Counted from the first letter of the stretch, positions 50,829-59,775 are shown. The stretch: DNA of 64,000 nt from Nocardioides immobilis (GCF_003515065.1 NZ_QXGH01000037.1:1-64000); one strand, 5' to 3'. A program made the numbers and translations. Notes: generated by a model from the sequence alone, not told the origin.

Positions 50829-50872
50829 GCTGCGGGGCCCTTCTGTCAAGGCGGATTTCGGGAATCTAATGC

Positions 50873-50892
50873 GTTAAACAGTTTAACTAATA
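50873..50892. promoter_or_regulatory. Perfect palindrome GTTAAACAGTTTAAC in the FadR-type/ACAD promoter region
   Basis: GTTAAAC-A-GTTTAAC (50873-50887) is a perfect 15-base palindrome in the 140-base region between the divergent ACAD and GntR/FadR-type genes. Its right arm runs into TTAACTAATA (50883-50892), the word shared with three other divergent promoters. It is the best candidate operator of the regulator. Confidence 0.6.
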
Positions 50893-50968
50893 AGCCCCAA
50901 TGGGTCAATCTCGGGTAAGGTAGGGACGACCTGGCCCTCTGGCCGGCCGGACGCGACGGGAAGGGCAC

Positions 50969-51718
50969 ATGACCATCGACCGATCCTCCGTGGTGCGGGT
51001 CCCGAAGGCGGGCGAGCTGGTCGCCGCTGACCTGCGGCGGCAGATCATCACCGGCGCGCTCCAGCCGGGAGAGCCGCTGCCGACCGAATCGGTGCTCATG
51101 GCGCGGTTCGGCGTTTCGAGGCCGACCCTGCGAGAGGCGTTCCGGATCCTGGAGTCGGAGTCGATCATCAAGGTCCTCCGGGGTGCCCGGGGCGGTGCTC
51201 GCGTCATGGCGCCGGATGCCGACGTAACGGCGCGCTACACGGGTCTGCTGCTGCAGTACCGAGGCGTACCCCTGGCCGACGTCTACCAGGCGCGCACGGC
51301 GATCGAGGTCTCGGCCGTCGGAGCCCTGGCCGGCGCGCCGGTCAGGACGATCGCCAAGCTGGCCGAGCTCGTGGACCGGGGCGGCGACCTGCTCGATGAC
51401 GCTTACGGCTTCGCCAAGCACGACACCGCCGTCCACCAGGCCATCGTCGACCTGGCCGGCAACCAGACGCTCGCCGTGCTGGCGTCGATGCTGCTCAGCA
51501 TCATGGACGCGCACAACGAGCACTTCATGTCGATCCACGGCGAGGAACACGAGAAGCAGGCCGACCAGCTCGCGTTCCGCGCTCAGAAGAAGCTCGTCAA
51601 GCTCCTTCAGGACGGCGACGCCCCCGCGGCTCAGGCCCACTGGCGCAAGCACCTCAACAACGTCGAGAAGTACATGGTCGGCGACTCCAAGACCACTCTG
51701 GTCGAGGTCCTCTCCTAG
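50969..51718 (+). CDS. GntR-family transcriptional regulator (FadR subfamily)
   Basis: A protein of 249 residues. N-terminal winged HTH: AADLRRQIITGALQPGEPLP then MARFGVSRPTLREAFRILES near 45-65. The C-terminal all-helical FCD ligand domain contains the metal-type residues in YQARTAIEVSAVGAL, AKHDTAVHQAIVDLAGN and HWRKHLNNVEKY. Members sense acyl-CoAs or organic acids and usually repress the genes around them. The palindrome at 50873 is a plausible binding site. The stop is 7 bases from the convergent CoA transferase. Confidence 0.88.
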   Translation: MTIDRSSVVRVPKAGELVAADLRRQIITGALQPGEPLPTESVLMARFGVSRPTLREAFRILESESIIKVLRGARGGARVMAPDADVTARYTGLLLQYRGVPLADVYQARTAIEVSAVGALAGAPVRTIAKLAELVDRGGDLLDDAYGFAKHDTAVHQAIVDLAGNQTLAVLASMLLSIMDAHNEHFMSIHGEEHEKQADQLAFRAQKKLVKLLQDGDAPAAQAHWRKHLNNVEKYMVGDSKTTLVEVLS

Positions 51719-51725
51719 TCCTTCT

Positions 51726-52961
51726 CTAGATCGCGCCTGCACGCGCGAGCCGGGCGATCTCGTCCTGCCGCAGCCCCAGCACGTCCGTGAGGACCTCGTC
51801 CGTGTGCTCGCCCAGCGTCGGGGGCGTCCGGTAGTCCTCGATGGGCGTGCTGGAAAACCGGATCGGGTTGCGGAGGACGTCGACCCGGCCCGACGCCGGG
51901 TGGGCGATCGCCGTGCGCAGGCCGCGGTGCCGTACTTGCGGGTTCGCGAAGACGCCGTCGAGGTCGTTCACCGGGCTGACCGGTACATCGACCGCCTCGA
52001 GCTCGGCGATCCACTGGCTCGAGGGCCTGGTGCGGAACACCTCGTCCAGGGTGCGCAGCACGAGCTCCCTGTGGGCGATCCGAGCCGACACGGTGGCGAA
52101 CCGTTCGTCGTGCGCGAGCTCGGGACGGCCGATGACCTTGGCCACGCCCTCCCACTGCCGGGGCGTGCTGGCGACGAGGAAGATCTCCGCGCCGTCGGCG
52201 CACACGAAGGTCTGCGACGGGATGCCGCCGAACCCGCCGTTGCCGCGCCGCGGCGCAGCCGCGCCCGAGACCAGGTAGTTCTGCGCGAAGTGGGAGAGCG
52301 ACGCGACGCCACAGTCCAGCAGCGACAGGTCGATGTGCTGTCCGGCCCCGCCTGCGACCTCGCGGTGACGAAGAGCGGCGAGGATCGCGTTGCCGGCGTA
52401 CAGCCCGGTCAGGATGTCGATCATCGAGATGCCGACCTTCATCGGGCCGGCCCCGGGCTCCCCGTCGGGGATCCCGGACACGCTCATCATCCCGCTCATG
52501 GCCTGGAACACGCCGTCGTACCCGGGGCGGTCGGCGTACGGCCCGTCCTGCCCGTAACCGGTGATCGAGCAGTAGACGAGGCCCGGGTTGAGCTGGTGGA
52601 GGGTCTCGTAGTCGAGGCCGTACTTCGCCAGCACTCCTGCCCGGAAGTTCTCGATCAGCACGTCGGAACGCTGCGCGAGCGCGCGGATCACGTCGGCACC
52701 CTCGGGAACGGCGTGGTCGACAGTGATCGACCTCTTGTTCCGGTTGGCACTGAGGTAGAAGCCGGCCTCGGTGGTGGGGTCGCCGTCCCTGTCGTGCAGG
52801 AACGGCGGCCCGTAGGTGCGCGAGTCGTCCCCGCTTCCGGGCCGCTCGACCTTGATGACGTCGGCGCCGAGATCGCCGAGCAGCTGGGCGGTCAGGGGTG
52901 CCGCGAGGATCCGGCTGAGGTCCAGCACCCGCACCCCGGACAGCGGCGTGTCGCGGTTCAT
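51726..52961 (-). CDS. CaiB/BaiF-family (class III) CoA transferase
   Basis: A protein of 411 residues from ATG 52961, 7 bases after the upstream ACAD stop; a longer frame inside the ACAD is not used. PLSGVRVLDLSRILAAPLTA at the start, LGADVIKVERPGSGDDSR near 33, and GYDGVFQAMSGMMSVSG near 165, where the Asp is the expected acyl-anhydride nucleophile. It moves CoA from one acyl-CoA to a free acid, so it can activate the substrate or recycle CoA. Cotranscribed with the FadE-type ACAD. Confidence 0.9.
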   Translation of the reverse strand: MNRDTPLSGVRVLDLSRILAAPLTAQLLGDLGADVIKVERPGSGDDSRTYGPPFLHDRDGDPTTEAGFYLSANRNKRSITVDHAVPEGADVIRALAQRSDVLIENFRAGVLAKYGLDYETLHQLNPGLVYCSITGYGQDGPYADRPGYDGVFQAMSGMMSVSGIPDGEPGAGPMKVGISMIDILTGLYAGNAILAALRHREVAGGAGQHIDLSLLDCGVASLSHFAQNYLVSGAAAPRRGNGGFGGIPSQTFVCADGAEIFLVASTPRQWEGVAKVIGRPELAHDERFATVSARIAHRELVLRTLDEVFRTRPSSQWIAELEAVDVPVSPVNDLDGVFANPQVRHRGLRTAIAHPASGRVDVLRNPIRFSSTPIEDYRTPPTLGEHTDEVLTDVLGLRQDEIARLARAGAI

Positions 52962-52968
52962 CCCGGCT

Positions 52969-54186
52969 TCATCGCCTTCCGGCGGCCGGCTCGCGGGGAA
53001 GCCCGAGGACCCGCTCGCTGATGATGTTCTTCTGGATCTCGCTCGTCCCCGCGTAGATCGTCTCGGCCCTGGCTCGCACGAAGGCACGGCGCAACGACTC
53101 GGCTGCCCGGTCCGGGCCGGATCCCCACTCGGTGCCGAGCCAGCCGTCCTGGTTCAGGACGTCCATCGCGAGCTCGGTGAACCGCACGTGCCACTTCGAC
53201 CAGTAGTACTTCCCCATCGAGGCCTCCGGTCCGAACTCGCCGTTCTGCAAGGCCGACCCGAGGGTGCGCAGGTTGTTGCAGCCCATGATCTCCAGGCCGA
53301 TGAAGGAGTCGACCAGACGGTCCCGGAGGACCGGGTCCTTGGTGGCGCCCTTGCGGCGGGCGAGCTCCTGCAGCGTTGCCATCTCGCGCCGGAACGAGAA
53401 CTGGTAGTTGAGAACCGAGGTGGCGCGTTCGTGACCGAGGGTGGTCATCGCCGCCTTCCACCCCTCGCCCGGAGCGCCGAGCACATTGTCCGCGCTGGTC
53501 CGCGCGCCGTCGAAGAAGACCTCGTTGAAGCCGCTGTCGCCCAGCATCGTGCGGATCGGGACGACCTCGACGCCAGGCTGGTCCAAAGGGATCAGCATGT
53601 AGGACAGACCCGCGTGGCGGATGGATCCGGGCTCGGTCCGCACGATCGCGAAGACCCAGTCGGCGCGATGGGCGAACGTGGTCCAGATCTTCTGTCCGTC
53701 GACCACCCACTCGCCGTCGTCGAGGCGGGCTTTGGTGGACATGTTGGCGAGATCGGAGCCCGCGCCAGGCTCGGAGTAGCCCTGGCACCAGACGACCTCG
53801 CCGCGGGCCATCGGCGGCAGCAGGCGGGCCTTCTGCTCCTCGGTGCCGTAGTGCAGAGCGGTGGGGGCCATCAGGGTCTCGCCGTGGAAGCCGGCCCGCG
53901 GAGGTGCGCCGGCCGCGGCGCACTCCATGGCGAAGAGGATCTCCTGCGTGAGGGTCGCCTCGCGTCCGCCGTACTGCTTCGGCCACGACAGCCCCAGCCA
54001 GTTGCCCTCTCCCAGCCTCTGCTCCCAGGCCCGGCGGAGCTCCCAGTTGTCGTCGTCGTCCGGGCCCCCGCGATCGGACTGCCCGACGAAGTCCCCGACG
54101 AGGTTGTCGGCGAGCCAGGTGCGGAGCTCGTCGCGGAACTCGCGGTCGGCGGCGTCCAGCGGCAGTTCGGTCCCGTGCTTGTCCAT
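52969..54186 (-). CDS. Acyl-CoA dehydrogenase (FadE-type)
   Basis: A protein of 405 residues. GNWLGLSWPKQYGGREATLT near residue 60, CQGYSEPGAGSDLANMSTKA near 132, VDGQKIWTTFAHRADWVFAI near 160, and IYAGTSEIQKNIISERVLGL at the end. The longer N-terminus and tail resemble the FadE groups of mycobacteria that act on branched or alicyclic acyl-CoAs. The 58597 gene product is clearly a paralogue, with the same FadE-type ending. Divergent from an enoyl-CoA hydratase with repeat sites between. Confidence 0.9.
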   Translation of the reverse strand: MDKHGTELPLDAADREFRDELRTWLADNLVGDFVGQSDRGGPDDDDNWELRRAWEQRLGEGNWLGLSWPKQYGGREATLTQEILFAMECAAAGAPPRAGFHGETLMAPTALHYGTEEQKARLLPPMARGEVVWCQGYSEPGAGSDLANMSTKARLDDGEWVVDGQKIWTTFAHRADWVFAIVRTEPGSIRHAGLSYMLIPLDQPGVEVVPIRTMLGDSGFNEVFFDGARTSADNVLGAPGEGWKAAMTTLGHERATSVLNYQFSFRREMATLQELARRKGATKDPVLRDRLVDSFIGLEIMGCNNLRTLGSALQNGEFGPEASMGKYYWSKWHVRFTELAMDVLNQDGWLGTEWGSGPDRAAESLRRAFVRARAETIYAGTSEIQKNIISERVLGLPREPAAGRR

Positions 54187-54268
54187 GTCTCCTCATCGGC
54201 GCTTGGCAAATCCGGTACAACTATAGTACAAAGATCTAACTGATTACACCGATATCTGAGGAGGTGCC
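54187..54268. promoter_or_regulatory. Divergent promoter region, FadE-type ACAD / enoyl-CoA hydratase
   Basis: GTACAA occurs twice as a direct repeat (54215-54220 and 54226-54231) separated by CTATA, an 11-base period (one helix turn). CTAACTGATT (54236-54245) matches the shared island word. TATAGT (54222-54227) could be a plus-strand -10. Confidence 0.5.
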
Positions 54269-55060
54269 GTGCCCGACCTCGAGTGGAGCGTCGACAACCT
54301 GGTCGGCACCATCCGGCTCAACCGCCCCGAGCGGCGCAACGCGTTCACGTTCGGCATGGTCCGGGAATGGGCCCAGATCCTGCGGGACGTGCGTACCGAT
54401 GACTCCGTCCGCGTCGTGGTGCTCACCGGCGCCGGCGACCGGGCGTTCTGCTCCGGGATCGACCTCGGCAGCATCTCCAACGCCAACCCGGACCTCACGC
54501 CGCTCGAGCGGAAGTCACACCTGCACGACGAGATCCACCAGGTGGCGCTGGCCCTCGAGGCCTTGGACAAGCCGGTCATCGCCTCGATCAACGGGGCGGC
54601 CGTCGGGGCCGGGCTCGACATGGCCCTGATGTGCGACCTGCGGGTCGCCGCCCGGTCGGCGAGGCTGTCCGAGGGCTACATCAAGGTGGGCCTCACTCCC
54701 GGTGACGGCGGCGCCTACTACCTGCCCCGTCTCGTGGGCACCGCCAAGGCGCTCGAGCTGCTGCTCACCGGCGACTTCGTCTCGGCCGACGAGGCCCACC
54801 GCATCGGCATGGTCAACCGCGTCGTCGACGACGACGACCTGGGAGCCGAGACCAAGGCACTCGCGGAGCAGGTCGCGGCGGCACCGCCGGTGACCGTCCG
54901 GATGATCAAGCGCGCGACCTACCAGTCCGCGCGGGCCGACCTCCGCACCTCGCTCGACCTCATCTCGTCCCACTTCGCCGTGGTGGCGGCGACCGACGAC
55001 GCCGCAGAAGCCCTGTCCGCCCTGCAGGAGAAGCGCGTGCCGACCTTCCAAGGCAAGTAG
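54269..55060 (+). CDS. Enoyl-CoA hydratase/isomerase family protein
   Basis: A protein of 263 residues from a GTG with AGGAGG six bases upstream. RNAFTFGMVREWAQIL, GAGDRAFCSGIDLGSI (oxyanion hole) near 60, NGAAVGAGLDMALMCDLRVA near 110, and VGLTPGDGGAYYLPRLVG near 140, where Asp replaces the second Glu of true hydratases. Crotonase-fold hydration, isomerisation or C-C cleavage of an acyl-CoA. First gene of the long plus-strand operon reaching at least to 60.5 kb. Confidence 0.85.
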   Translation: MPDLEWSVDNLVGTIRLNRPERRNAFTFGMVREWAQILRDVRTDDSVRVVVLTGAGDRAFCSGIDLGSISNANPDLTPLERKSHLHDEIHQVALALEALDKPVIASINGAAVGAGLDMALMCDLRVAARSARLSEGYIKVGLTPGDGGAYYLPRLVGTAKALELLLTGDFVSADEAHRIGMVNRVVDDDDLGAETKALAEQVAAAPPVTVRMIKRATYQSARADLRTSLDLISSHFAVVAATDDAAEALSALQEKRVPTFQGK

Positions 55061-55090
55061 ATCTCCGACCCAACCGACTAAGGACCCACC

Positions 55091-56005
55091 ATGACCGTGA
55101 CGACCGAATCCGCCGACCAGGCCGCAGCCCCGGCCACCGAACCGCGGGTCTTCGACTCGTGGATCAACATCCCCTACCTGCCGGGCGAGGTGACTCCGGA
55201 CCCCTCCGTCGTGCAGCGGTTCAAGCGCGGCAACAGTGCCTACGAGGGCGGGCAGACCATGGCGGACGTCATCGCCGAGATGGATCGCCTCGACATCTCT
55301 GGCGGCGTGCTCACCAAGGTGCCGAGGGACATCACCCCGCCGTACGTTCACGGCATCCGGTCCGGGGAAGAGGTGCTGCGCGAGGCGTGTGAGCGGCTCG
55401 CGACCATCCAGGCGGAGCACCCGGGCCGCTTCGTCACCTCGGTCGGCGTGGACCCGAGGCTCGGCTACGAGGCCGCCAAGCACGTGCGCATCGCGGTCCG
55501 CGAGTACGGCGTCAAGGCGATCCGGATCTGCCCGATGTTCACCGGCATCGCGATCGACGACAAGCTGGCCTACCCGCTCTACACCGCGGCCTGTGACGAA
55601 GGCGCCGTCGTCACCATCAACGTCGGCGTCCCCGGACCGATGAAGCCCGCGAAGCTGCAGCGGACGATCCTGATCGACGAGGTCGCCCTGGCCTTCCCCG
55701 ACCTCAAGCTCGTGATGACCCACCTCGGCGACCCCTGGATCAGCGAGACGGTCGCGATGCTGATTAAGCACCCGAACGTCTTCGCGATGACCGCCGGCTG
55801 GGCGCCCAAGTACGTGCCGGAGGCGATCCTCGACGTGCTGCGACGCCGCAAGAAGACCAAGCTCATGTGGTCGTCTGACTACCCGATCCTGCCGTTCGAC
55901 CGCACCATCGACGAGGGCCGGGCGATCGAGCTGCCGGAGGACTCGCGCGCCAACTTCCTCGGCGCCAACGCGCTGGCTGTGTTCGGCGACCCCGCGCAGC
56001 CCTGA
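55091..56005 (+). CDS. Amidohydrolase-2 family protein without the N-terminal HxH
   Basis: A protein of 304 residues of the amidohydrolase-2 TIM barrel. The C-terminal motifs are kept: LVMTHLGDPWISETVAMLIK near 215 and LMWSSDYPILPFDRTID near 260 (Asp). The first-strand metal motif DxHxH, however, reads DSWINIP near residue 21, so both His ligands are missing. Family members are metal-dependent decarboxylases or hydrolases of aromatic and ring-cleavage compounds. This one may be metal-free or non-catalytic, or have a different metal set. Sits between an enoyl-CoA hydratase and an SDR. Confidence 0.8.
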   Translation: MTVTTESADQAAAPATEPRVFDSWINIPYLPGEVTPDPSVVQRFKRGNSAYEGGQTMADVIAEMDRLDISGGVLTKVPRDITPPYVHGIRSGEEVLREACERLATIQAEHPGRFVTSVGVDPRLGYEAAKHVRIAVREYGVKAIRICPMFTGIAIDDKLAYPLYTAACDEGAVVTINVGVPGPMKPAKLQRTILIDEVALAFPDLKLVMTHLGDPWISETVAMLIKHPNVFAMTAGWAPKYVPEAILDVLRRRKKTKLMWSSDYPILPFDRTIDEGRAIELPEDSRANFLGANALAVFGDPAQP

Positions 56006-56037
56006 TTCCACCGAAGGCCGAGAGAAGGAGCAACGAA

Positions 56038-56937
56038 ATGGGACTTCACGACGGACGGGTCGTCATCGTCACCGGCGCCGGCGGGGGAATCGGACGTGAG
56101 CACGCGCTCGAGTTCGCGCGGCAGGGAGCCAGTGTCGTGGTCAATGACGTCGGGCCCGTGGACGACGTCCTGGCGGAGATCAAGGAGCTCGGCGGTCAGG
56201 CCGTCGGCAACGGGGACGATGTCTCCGACTGGGACGGCGCCGGTCGCCTGGTCCAGACCGCCCTCGACACCTTCGGCGAGCTGCACGTGCTGGTCAACAA
56301 CGCCGGCATCCTCCGCGACAAGATGTTCGTGAACATGGACGTCGGCATGTGGGACGACGTCGTGCGGGTCCACCTGCGCGGCACCTTCTGCCCGACCCGC
56401 CACGCGGTCGACCACTGGCGGGCGCAGCACAAGGCGGGCACGCCCGTCCCGCACCCCCGGATCATCAACACGTCCTCGCCGTCGGGCCTCTATGGCAACG
56501 TGGGACAGACCAACTACGGCGCGGCGAAGTCCGCACTCGCGGGGTTGACGGTGATCCTCGCTGACGAGCTGGCCCGGCTGGGCATCACGGTCAACGCGAT
56601 CGCACCGAGTGCGCTCACCCAGATGACCGAGGGTCTCGACGACTACGTCGCGAAGATGGCCGAGATCAAGGAGCGCACCGGGTTCGACGCGGGCTCGCCC
56701 GCCAACATCGCCCCGATCGTGGTCTGGCTCGCGAGTGCGGAGGCACAGGAGGTCACCGGCCGGGTGTTCAACGTCAAGGGTGGCGTGATCGGTGTCGCCG
56801 AGACCTGGGTCGCCGGACCATCCGCCGAGAAGCTGGACCGGTGGGACCCCGTGGAGCTCGGCGCGGTGGTTCCCGCGCTGGTCGCGAAGGCGCGTCCGAA
56901 CTCCGACGGCTCGGGCACGCCCCGGAGCCGGCCGTGA
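56038..56937 (+). CDS. SDR-family oxidoreductase (17-beta-HSD4-like)
   Basis: A protein of 299 residues with TGAGGGIGREHALEFARQGA near 14-33, as in the 17-beta-HSD4/hydroxyacyl-CoA branch of SDRs. NNAGILRDKMFVNMDVGMWD near 87, INTSSPSGLYGNVGQTNYGA near 140 and YGAAKSALAG near 158 carry the catalytic Asn, Ser, Tyr and Lys. The Asp in VVVNDVG suggests NAD. GGAG six bases before ATG. It probably oxidises a 3-hydroxyacyl-CoA to the 3-oxo form. Its stop overlaps the next hydratase GTG. Confidence 0.87.
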   Translation: MGLHDGRVVIVTGAGGGIGREHALEFARQGASVVVNDVGPVDDVLAEIKELGGQAVGNGDDVSDWDGAGRLVQTALDTFGELHVLVNNAGILRDKMFVNMDVGMWDDVVRVHLRGTFCPTRHAVDHWRAQHKAGTPVPHPRIINTSSPSGLYGNVGQTNYGAAKSALAGLTVILADELARLGITVNAIAPSALTQMTEGLDDYVAKMAEIKERTGFDAGSPANIAPIVVWLASAEAQEVTGRVFNVKGGVIGVAETWVAGPSAEKLDRWDPVELGAVVPALVAKARPNSDGSGTPRSRP

Positions 56938-57788
56938 TCACTGACGGGATCACCGACGGCATCAGCGTCGAACGCGACGGCCACGTCGCCACGGTCTGGC
57001 TCGACCGCCCCGAACGGGGCAACGGGTTCATCTCCGCGATGCAGGTCGAGCTGCACCGCCGTCTCGAGGAGCTGGATGCCGACGCGGACGTGCGCGCGAT
57101 CGTCGTCACCGGGCGCGGGCGGTTCTTCTCCACCGGTGCGGACCTCGAGCCCGGCGGCGCGAACTTCGCCTTCGACGAGGAGCAGACCGCCCTGGCCCGG
57201 AAGATGATGGCCGACCGGCCACGTCCGTGGCAGATGCGCACGCCGATCATCGCGGCGATGAACGGGTCGGCCGTGGGCATCGGGCTCACCTTCCCCCTGC
57301 AGTGGGACATCCGGATCGTCAACGAGTCTGCGAAGTACGGGTTCGTGTTCACCCGGCGCGGGCTGATACCCGAGCAGAACTCCCTGTGGCTGCTGCCGCG
57401 GCTGGTCGGGCTCTCCGTCGCCCTCGAGCTGTTGCTGACCGGGCGGCTGTTCAGCGGCGCCGAGGCCAAGGAGCTGGGGATCGCCACGCGCGCCGTACCG
57501 GCGGACGACGTGCTCCCCACCGCGCTGGCCCTCGCGCACGAGATCGCCACCCAGACGGCTCCCTCCGCGGTCGGGCTGACCAAGCGGCTCGCCTACGAGC
57601 TGCTCGCGGAGCCGGACCGGGAGGCAGCCTTCCACCGTGAGTGGGAGACGTTCAGGTGGATGGGTCGCCAGCCCGACTCCGCGGAGGGCGTCGCCTCGTT
57701 CGTCGAGAAGCGTGCGCCCCGGTTCCCCTCCGGCAAGCACGTCGAGCCGCCTCCCACCGGGGACCTCTGGGCGGCGTTCGATGGCTGA
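56934..57788 (+). CDS. Enoyl-CoA hydratase/isomerase family protein
   Basis: A protein of 284 residues from the GTG overlapping the SDR stop. PERGNGFISAMQVELHRRLE, GRGRFFSTGADLEPGG near 58, NGSAVGIGLTFPLQWDIRIV near 106 and RRGLIPEQNSLWLLPRLVG near 139, with Glu in the second catalytic position. A frame open further upstream lies within the SDR gene. Followed by a paralogue that overlaps by 8 bases; the pair are tandem crotonases of one operon. Confidence 0.85.
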   Translation: MITDGITDGISVERDGHVATVWLDRPERGNGFISAMQVELHRRLEELDADADVRAIVVTGRGRFFSTGADLEPGGANFAFDEEQTALARKMMADRPRPWQMRTPIIAAMNGSAVGIGLTFPLQWDIRIVNESAKYGFVFTRRGLIPEQNSLWLLPRLVGLSVALELLLTGRLFSGAEAKELGIATRAVPADDVLPTALALAHEIATQTAPSAVGLTKRLAYELLAEPDREAAFHREWETFRWMGRQPDSAEGVASFVEKRAPRFPSGKHVEPPPTGDLWAAFDG

Positions 57789-58587
57789 GATGACCGTCTG
57801 CGCGGAGACCGTGCGGTACGACGTCGACGACCACGGCGTGCTGGTGCTGACGTTGAGCCGACCGGGTCGGCGCAACATGTGGACCGTCACCATGGAGGAC
57901 GAGTTCTACGCCGGTCTCGATCGGGCGGCGGGCGACGACCGGGTCCGGGTGATCGTCGTGACCGGCGCGGGCGAGGACTTCTGTCCCGGGCTGGATCCCG
58001 AGGTGCTCGACGGCATCCGGGGTGGCAGCCGCTACACCACCAACCGACGACCGCAGACCCACGCGACGACGGTGCCGAAGCCGGTCATCGGGGCGATCAA
58101 CGGCGCCTGCGCGGGCATCGGACTGGCCCAGGCCCTCTGCTTCGACTACCGGTTCGCGGTCGACGGCGCGAAGTTCACGACCGCGTTCTCCAAGCGCGGT
58201 CTTCCTGCAGAGGACGCCTCCGCCTGGATGCTCACCCGCCTGGTCGGGCCGGCGCACGCCCTCGACCTGCTCGCCTCCGCGAGGGTGTTCACGGCCGAGG
58301 AGGCGCACGCGCTGGGCGTGGTGCAGAAGCTGAGCCGGCCCGGCGAGGTACTCACCGACGCGGTCGCGTACGCACGCGCGATGGCGACCCGGGTCTCGCC
58401 GGTCGCGATGGCGATGATCAAGAGCCAGGTGTGGCGGGACTGCGAGACCACGATGGAGCAGGCCCGGGTGCGTGCGCAGTACCTGTTGGCGCTGGCGAAG
58501 GCGCAGCCCGACTTCCAGGAGGGCGTCCGCTCGCTGGTGGAGAAGCGGCCCGCGAGCTTCGGGCCCTATCAACCCTTGAACCTCTAG
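57781..58587 (+). CDS. Enoyl-CoA hydratase/isomerase family protein
   Basis: A protein of 268 residues; an ATG at 57790 is an alternative start, and neither has a clear ribosome site. GAGEDFCPGLDPEVLDG near 63, NGACAGIGLAQALCFDYRFA near 106 and SKRGLPAEDASAWMLTRLVG near 137 with Glu. The conserved PGLD in the oxyanion-hole region instead of GxDL is mildly unusual. It resembles the preceding gene and probably arose by duplication. The following ACAD starts 9 bases after the stop. Confidence 0.83.
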   Translation: MAEMTVCAETVRYDVDDHGVLVLTLSRPGRRNMWTVTMEDEFYAGLDRAAGDDRVRVIVVTGAGEDFCPGLDPEVLDGIRGGSRYTTNRRPQTHATTVPKPVIGAINGACAGIGLAQALCFDYRFAVDGAKFTTAFSKRGLPAEDASAWMLTRLVGPAHALDLLASARVFTAEEAHALGVVQKLSRPGEVLTDAVAYARAMATRVSPVAMAMIKSQVWRDCETTMEQARVRAQYLLALAKAQPDFQEGVRSLVEKRPASFGPYQPLNL

Positions 58588-58596
58588 GACCACGAC

Positions 58597-59775
58597 ATGG
58601 AGTACGACACCGCGCCCGCCGAGGCGGCGTTCCGCGACGAGGTCCGCCAGTGGCTCTCCGAGCACCTCGTCGGCGAGTTCGCCGCTCACCGCGGGGTGGG
58701 CAGCCCGACCGACGACACCGCCTGGGAGGTGCGCGTCGCGTGGGAGAAGGAGCTCTCCGCCGGCGGTTGGCTGGGGCTCACCTGGCCGACGGAGTACGGC
58801 GGCCGCGGTGCGACGCTCGCCCAGGAGGTCGTCTTCGAGACCGAGTACGCCCGAGCCGCCGCACCGGCACGGGTCAACTCGCAGGCCCTGGAGCTGCTCG
58901 GGCCGATGTTGCTCGAGTTCGGCAGCGAGGAGCAGAAGCGCCGCTTCCTGCCACGCATCCTGAGCGTGGACGACATCTGGGGCCAGGGCTTCAGCGAGCC
59001 GGGTGCCGGCTCCGACATCGCGGCCGTGTCCTGCCGAGCGCGGCGCGACGGGGACCAGTGGGTCGTTGACGGCCAGAAGGTGTGGACGACGTTCGGGCAC
59101 CAGGCCAACTGGTTGTACGTGGTGTGTCGTACCCACCCGGACGCGTCATTGCGCCACAAGGGCCTGACCATGCTCCTCGTGCCGGTCGATCAGGAAGGCG
59201 TGGAGATCCGGCCCATCGCGAACCTCGCCGGCTCGGAGGAGTTCAGCGAGTGCTTCTTCACGGGCGCCCGGACCGATGCCGACATGGTGGTCGGGGAGGT
59301 CGACGACGGCTGGCGCGTGGTGATGGGAACCCTCGGGATGGAGCGAGGCGCCGCACTGATCCCGATGCAGCTCGCGATGGAGCACGAGGTCCACCAGGTG
59401 GTCGCCGCGGCGCGCGAGTCCGGGGCGTTCGAGGACGCCCGCACCCGCCAGCGGCTGGCAGACGCCTACATCGCGACGCAGCTCATGCGGGCGACGACCG
59501 CGCGCGTCGTCTCCGGCCTGCTGCGCGGCACGACCGAGGCCGACGCCGCGGCGGCCACGAGCAAGCTCTTCGCCTCGGTGGCGCACCAGCGGCTGGGCGA
59601 GCTCGCCATGGACATCGAGGGTCCTGCGGGGCAGGTCCTGTCCTCGCCGCTTCCCGAAGGGCTGAGCTTCGCGCAGCGGACGTTCCTGTTGTCCAGGGCG
59701 GAGACCATCTACGGCGGCACGTCGGAGATCCAGCGCAACATCATCTCCGAGCGGGTGCTCGGGCTACCCCGTTAG
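58597..59775 (+). CDS. Acyl-CoA dehydrogenase (FadE-type)
   Basis: A protein of 392 residues, similar in length and motifs to the FadE-type ACAD at 52969. GGWLGLTWPTEYGGRGATLA near 52, GQGFSEPGAGSDIAAVSCRA near 130, VDGQKVWTTFGHQANWLYVV near 156, and the end IYGGTSEIQRNIISERVLGL. FAD-dependent desaturation of a CoA ester. It belongs to the long plus-strand operon, nine bases after the second hydratase and 10 bases before the SDR. Confidence 0.88.
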   Translation: MEYDTAPAEAAFRDEVRQWLSEHLVGEFAAHRGVGSPTDDTAWEVRVAWEKELSAGGWLGLTWPTEYGGRGATLAQEVVFETEYARAAAPARVNSQALELLGPMLLEFGSEEQKRRFLPRILSVDDIWGQGFSEPGAGSDIAAVSCRARRDGDQWVVDGQKVWTTFGHQANWLYVVCRTHPDASLRHKGLTMLLVPVDQEGVEIRPIANLAGSEEFSECFFTGARTDADMVVGEVDDGWRVVMGTLGMERGAALIPMQLAMEHEVHQVVAAARESGAFEDARTRQRLADAYIATQLMRATTARVVSGLLRGTTEADAAAATSKLFASVAHQRLGELAMDIEGPAGQVLSSPLPEGLSFAQRTFLLSRAETIYGGTSEIQRNIISERVLGLPR

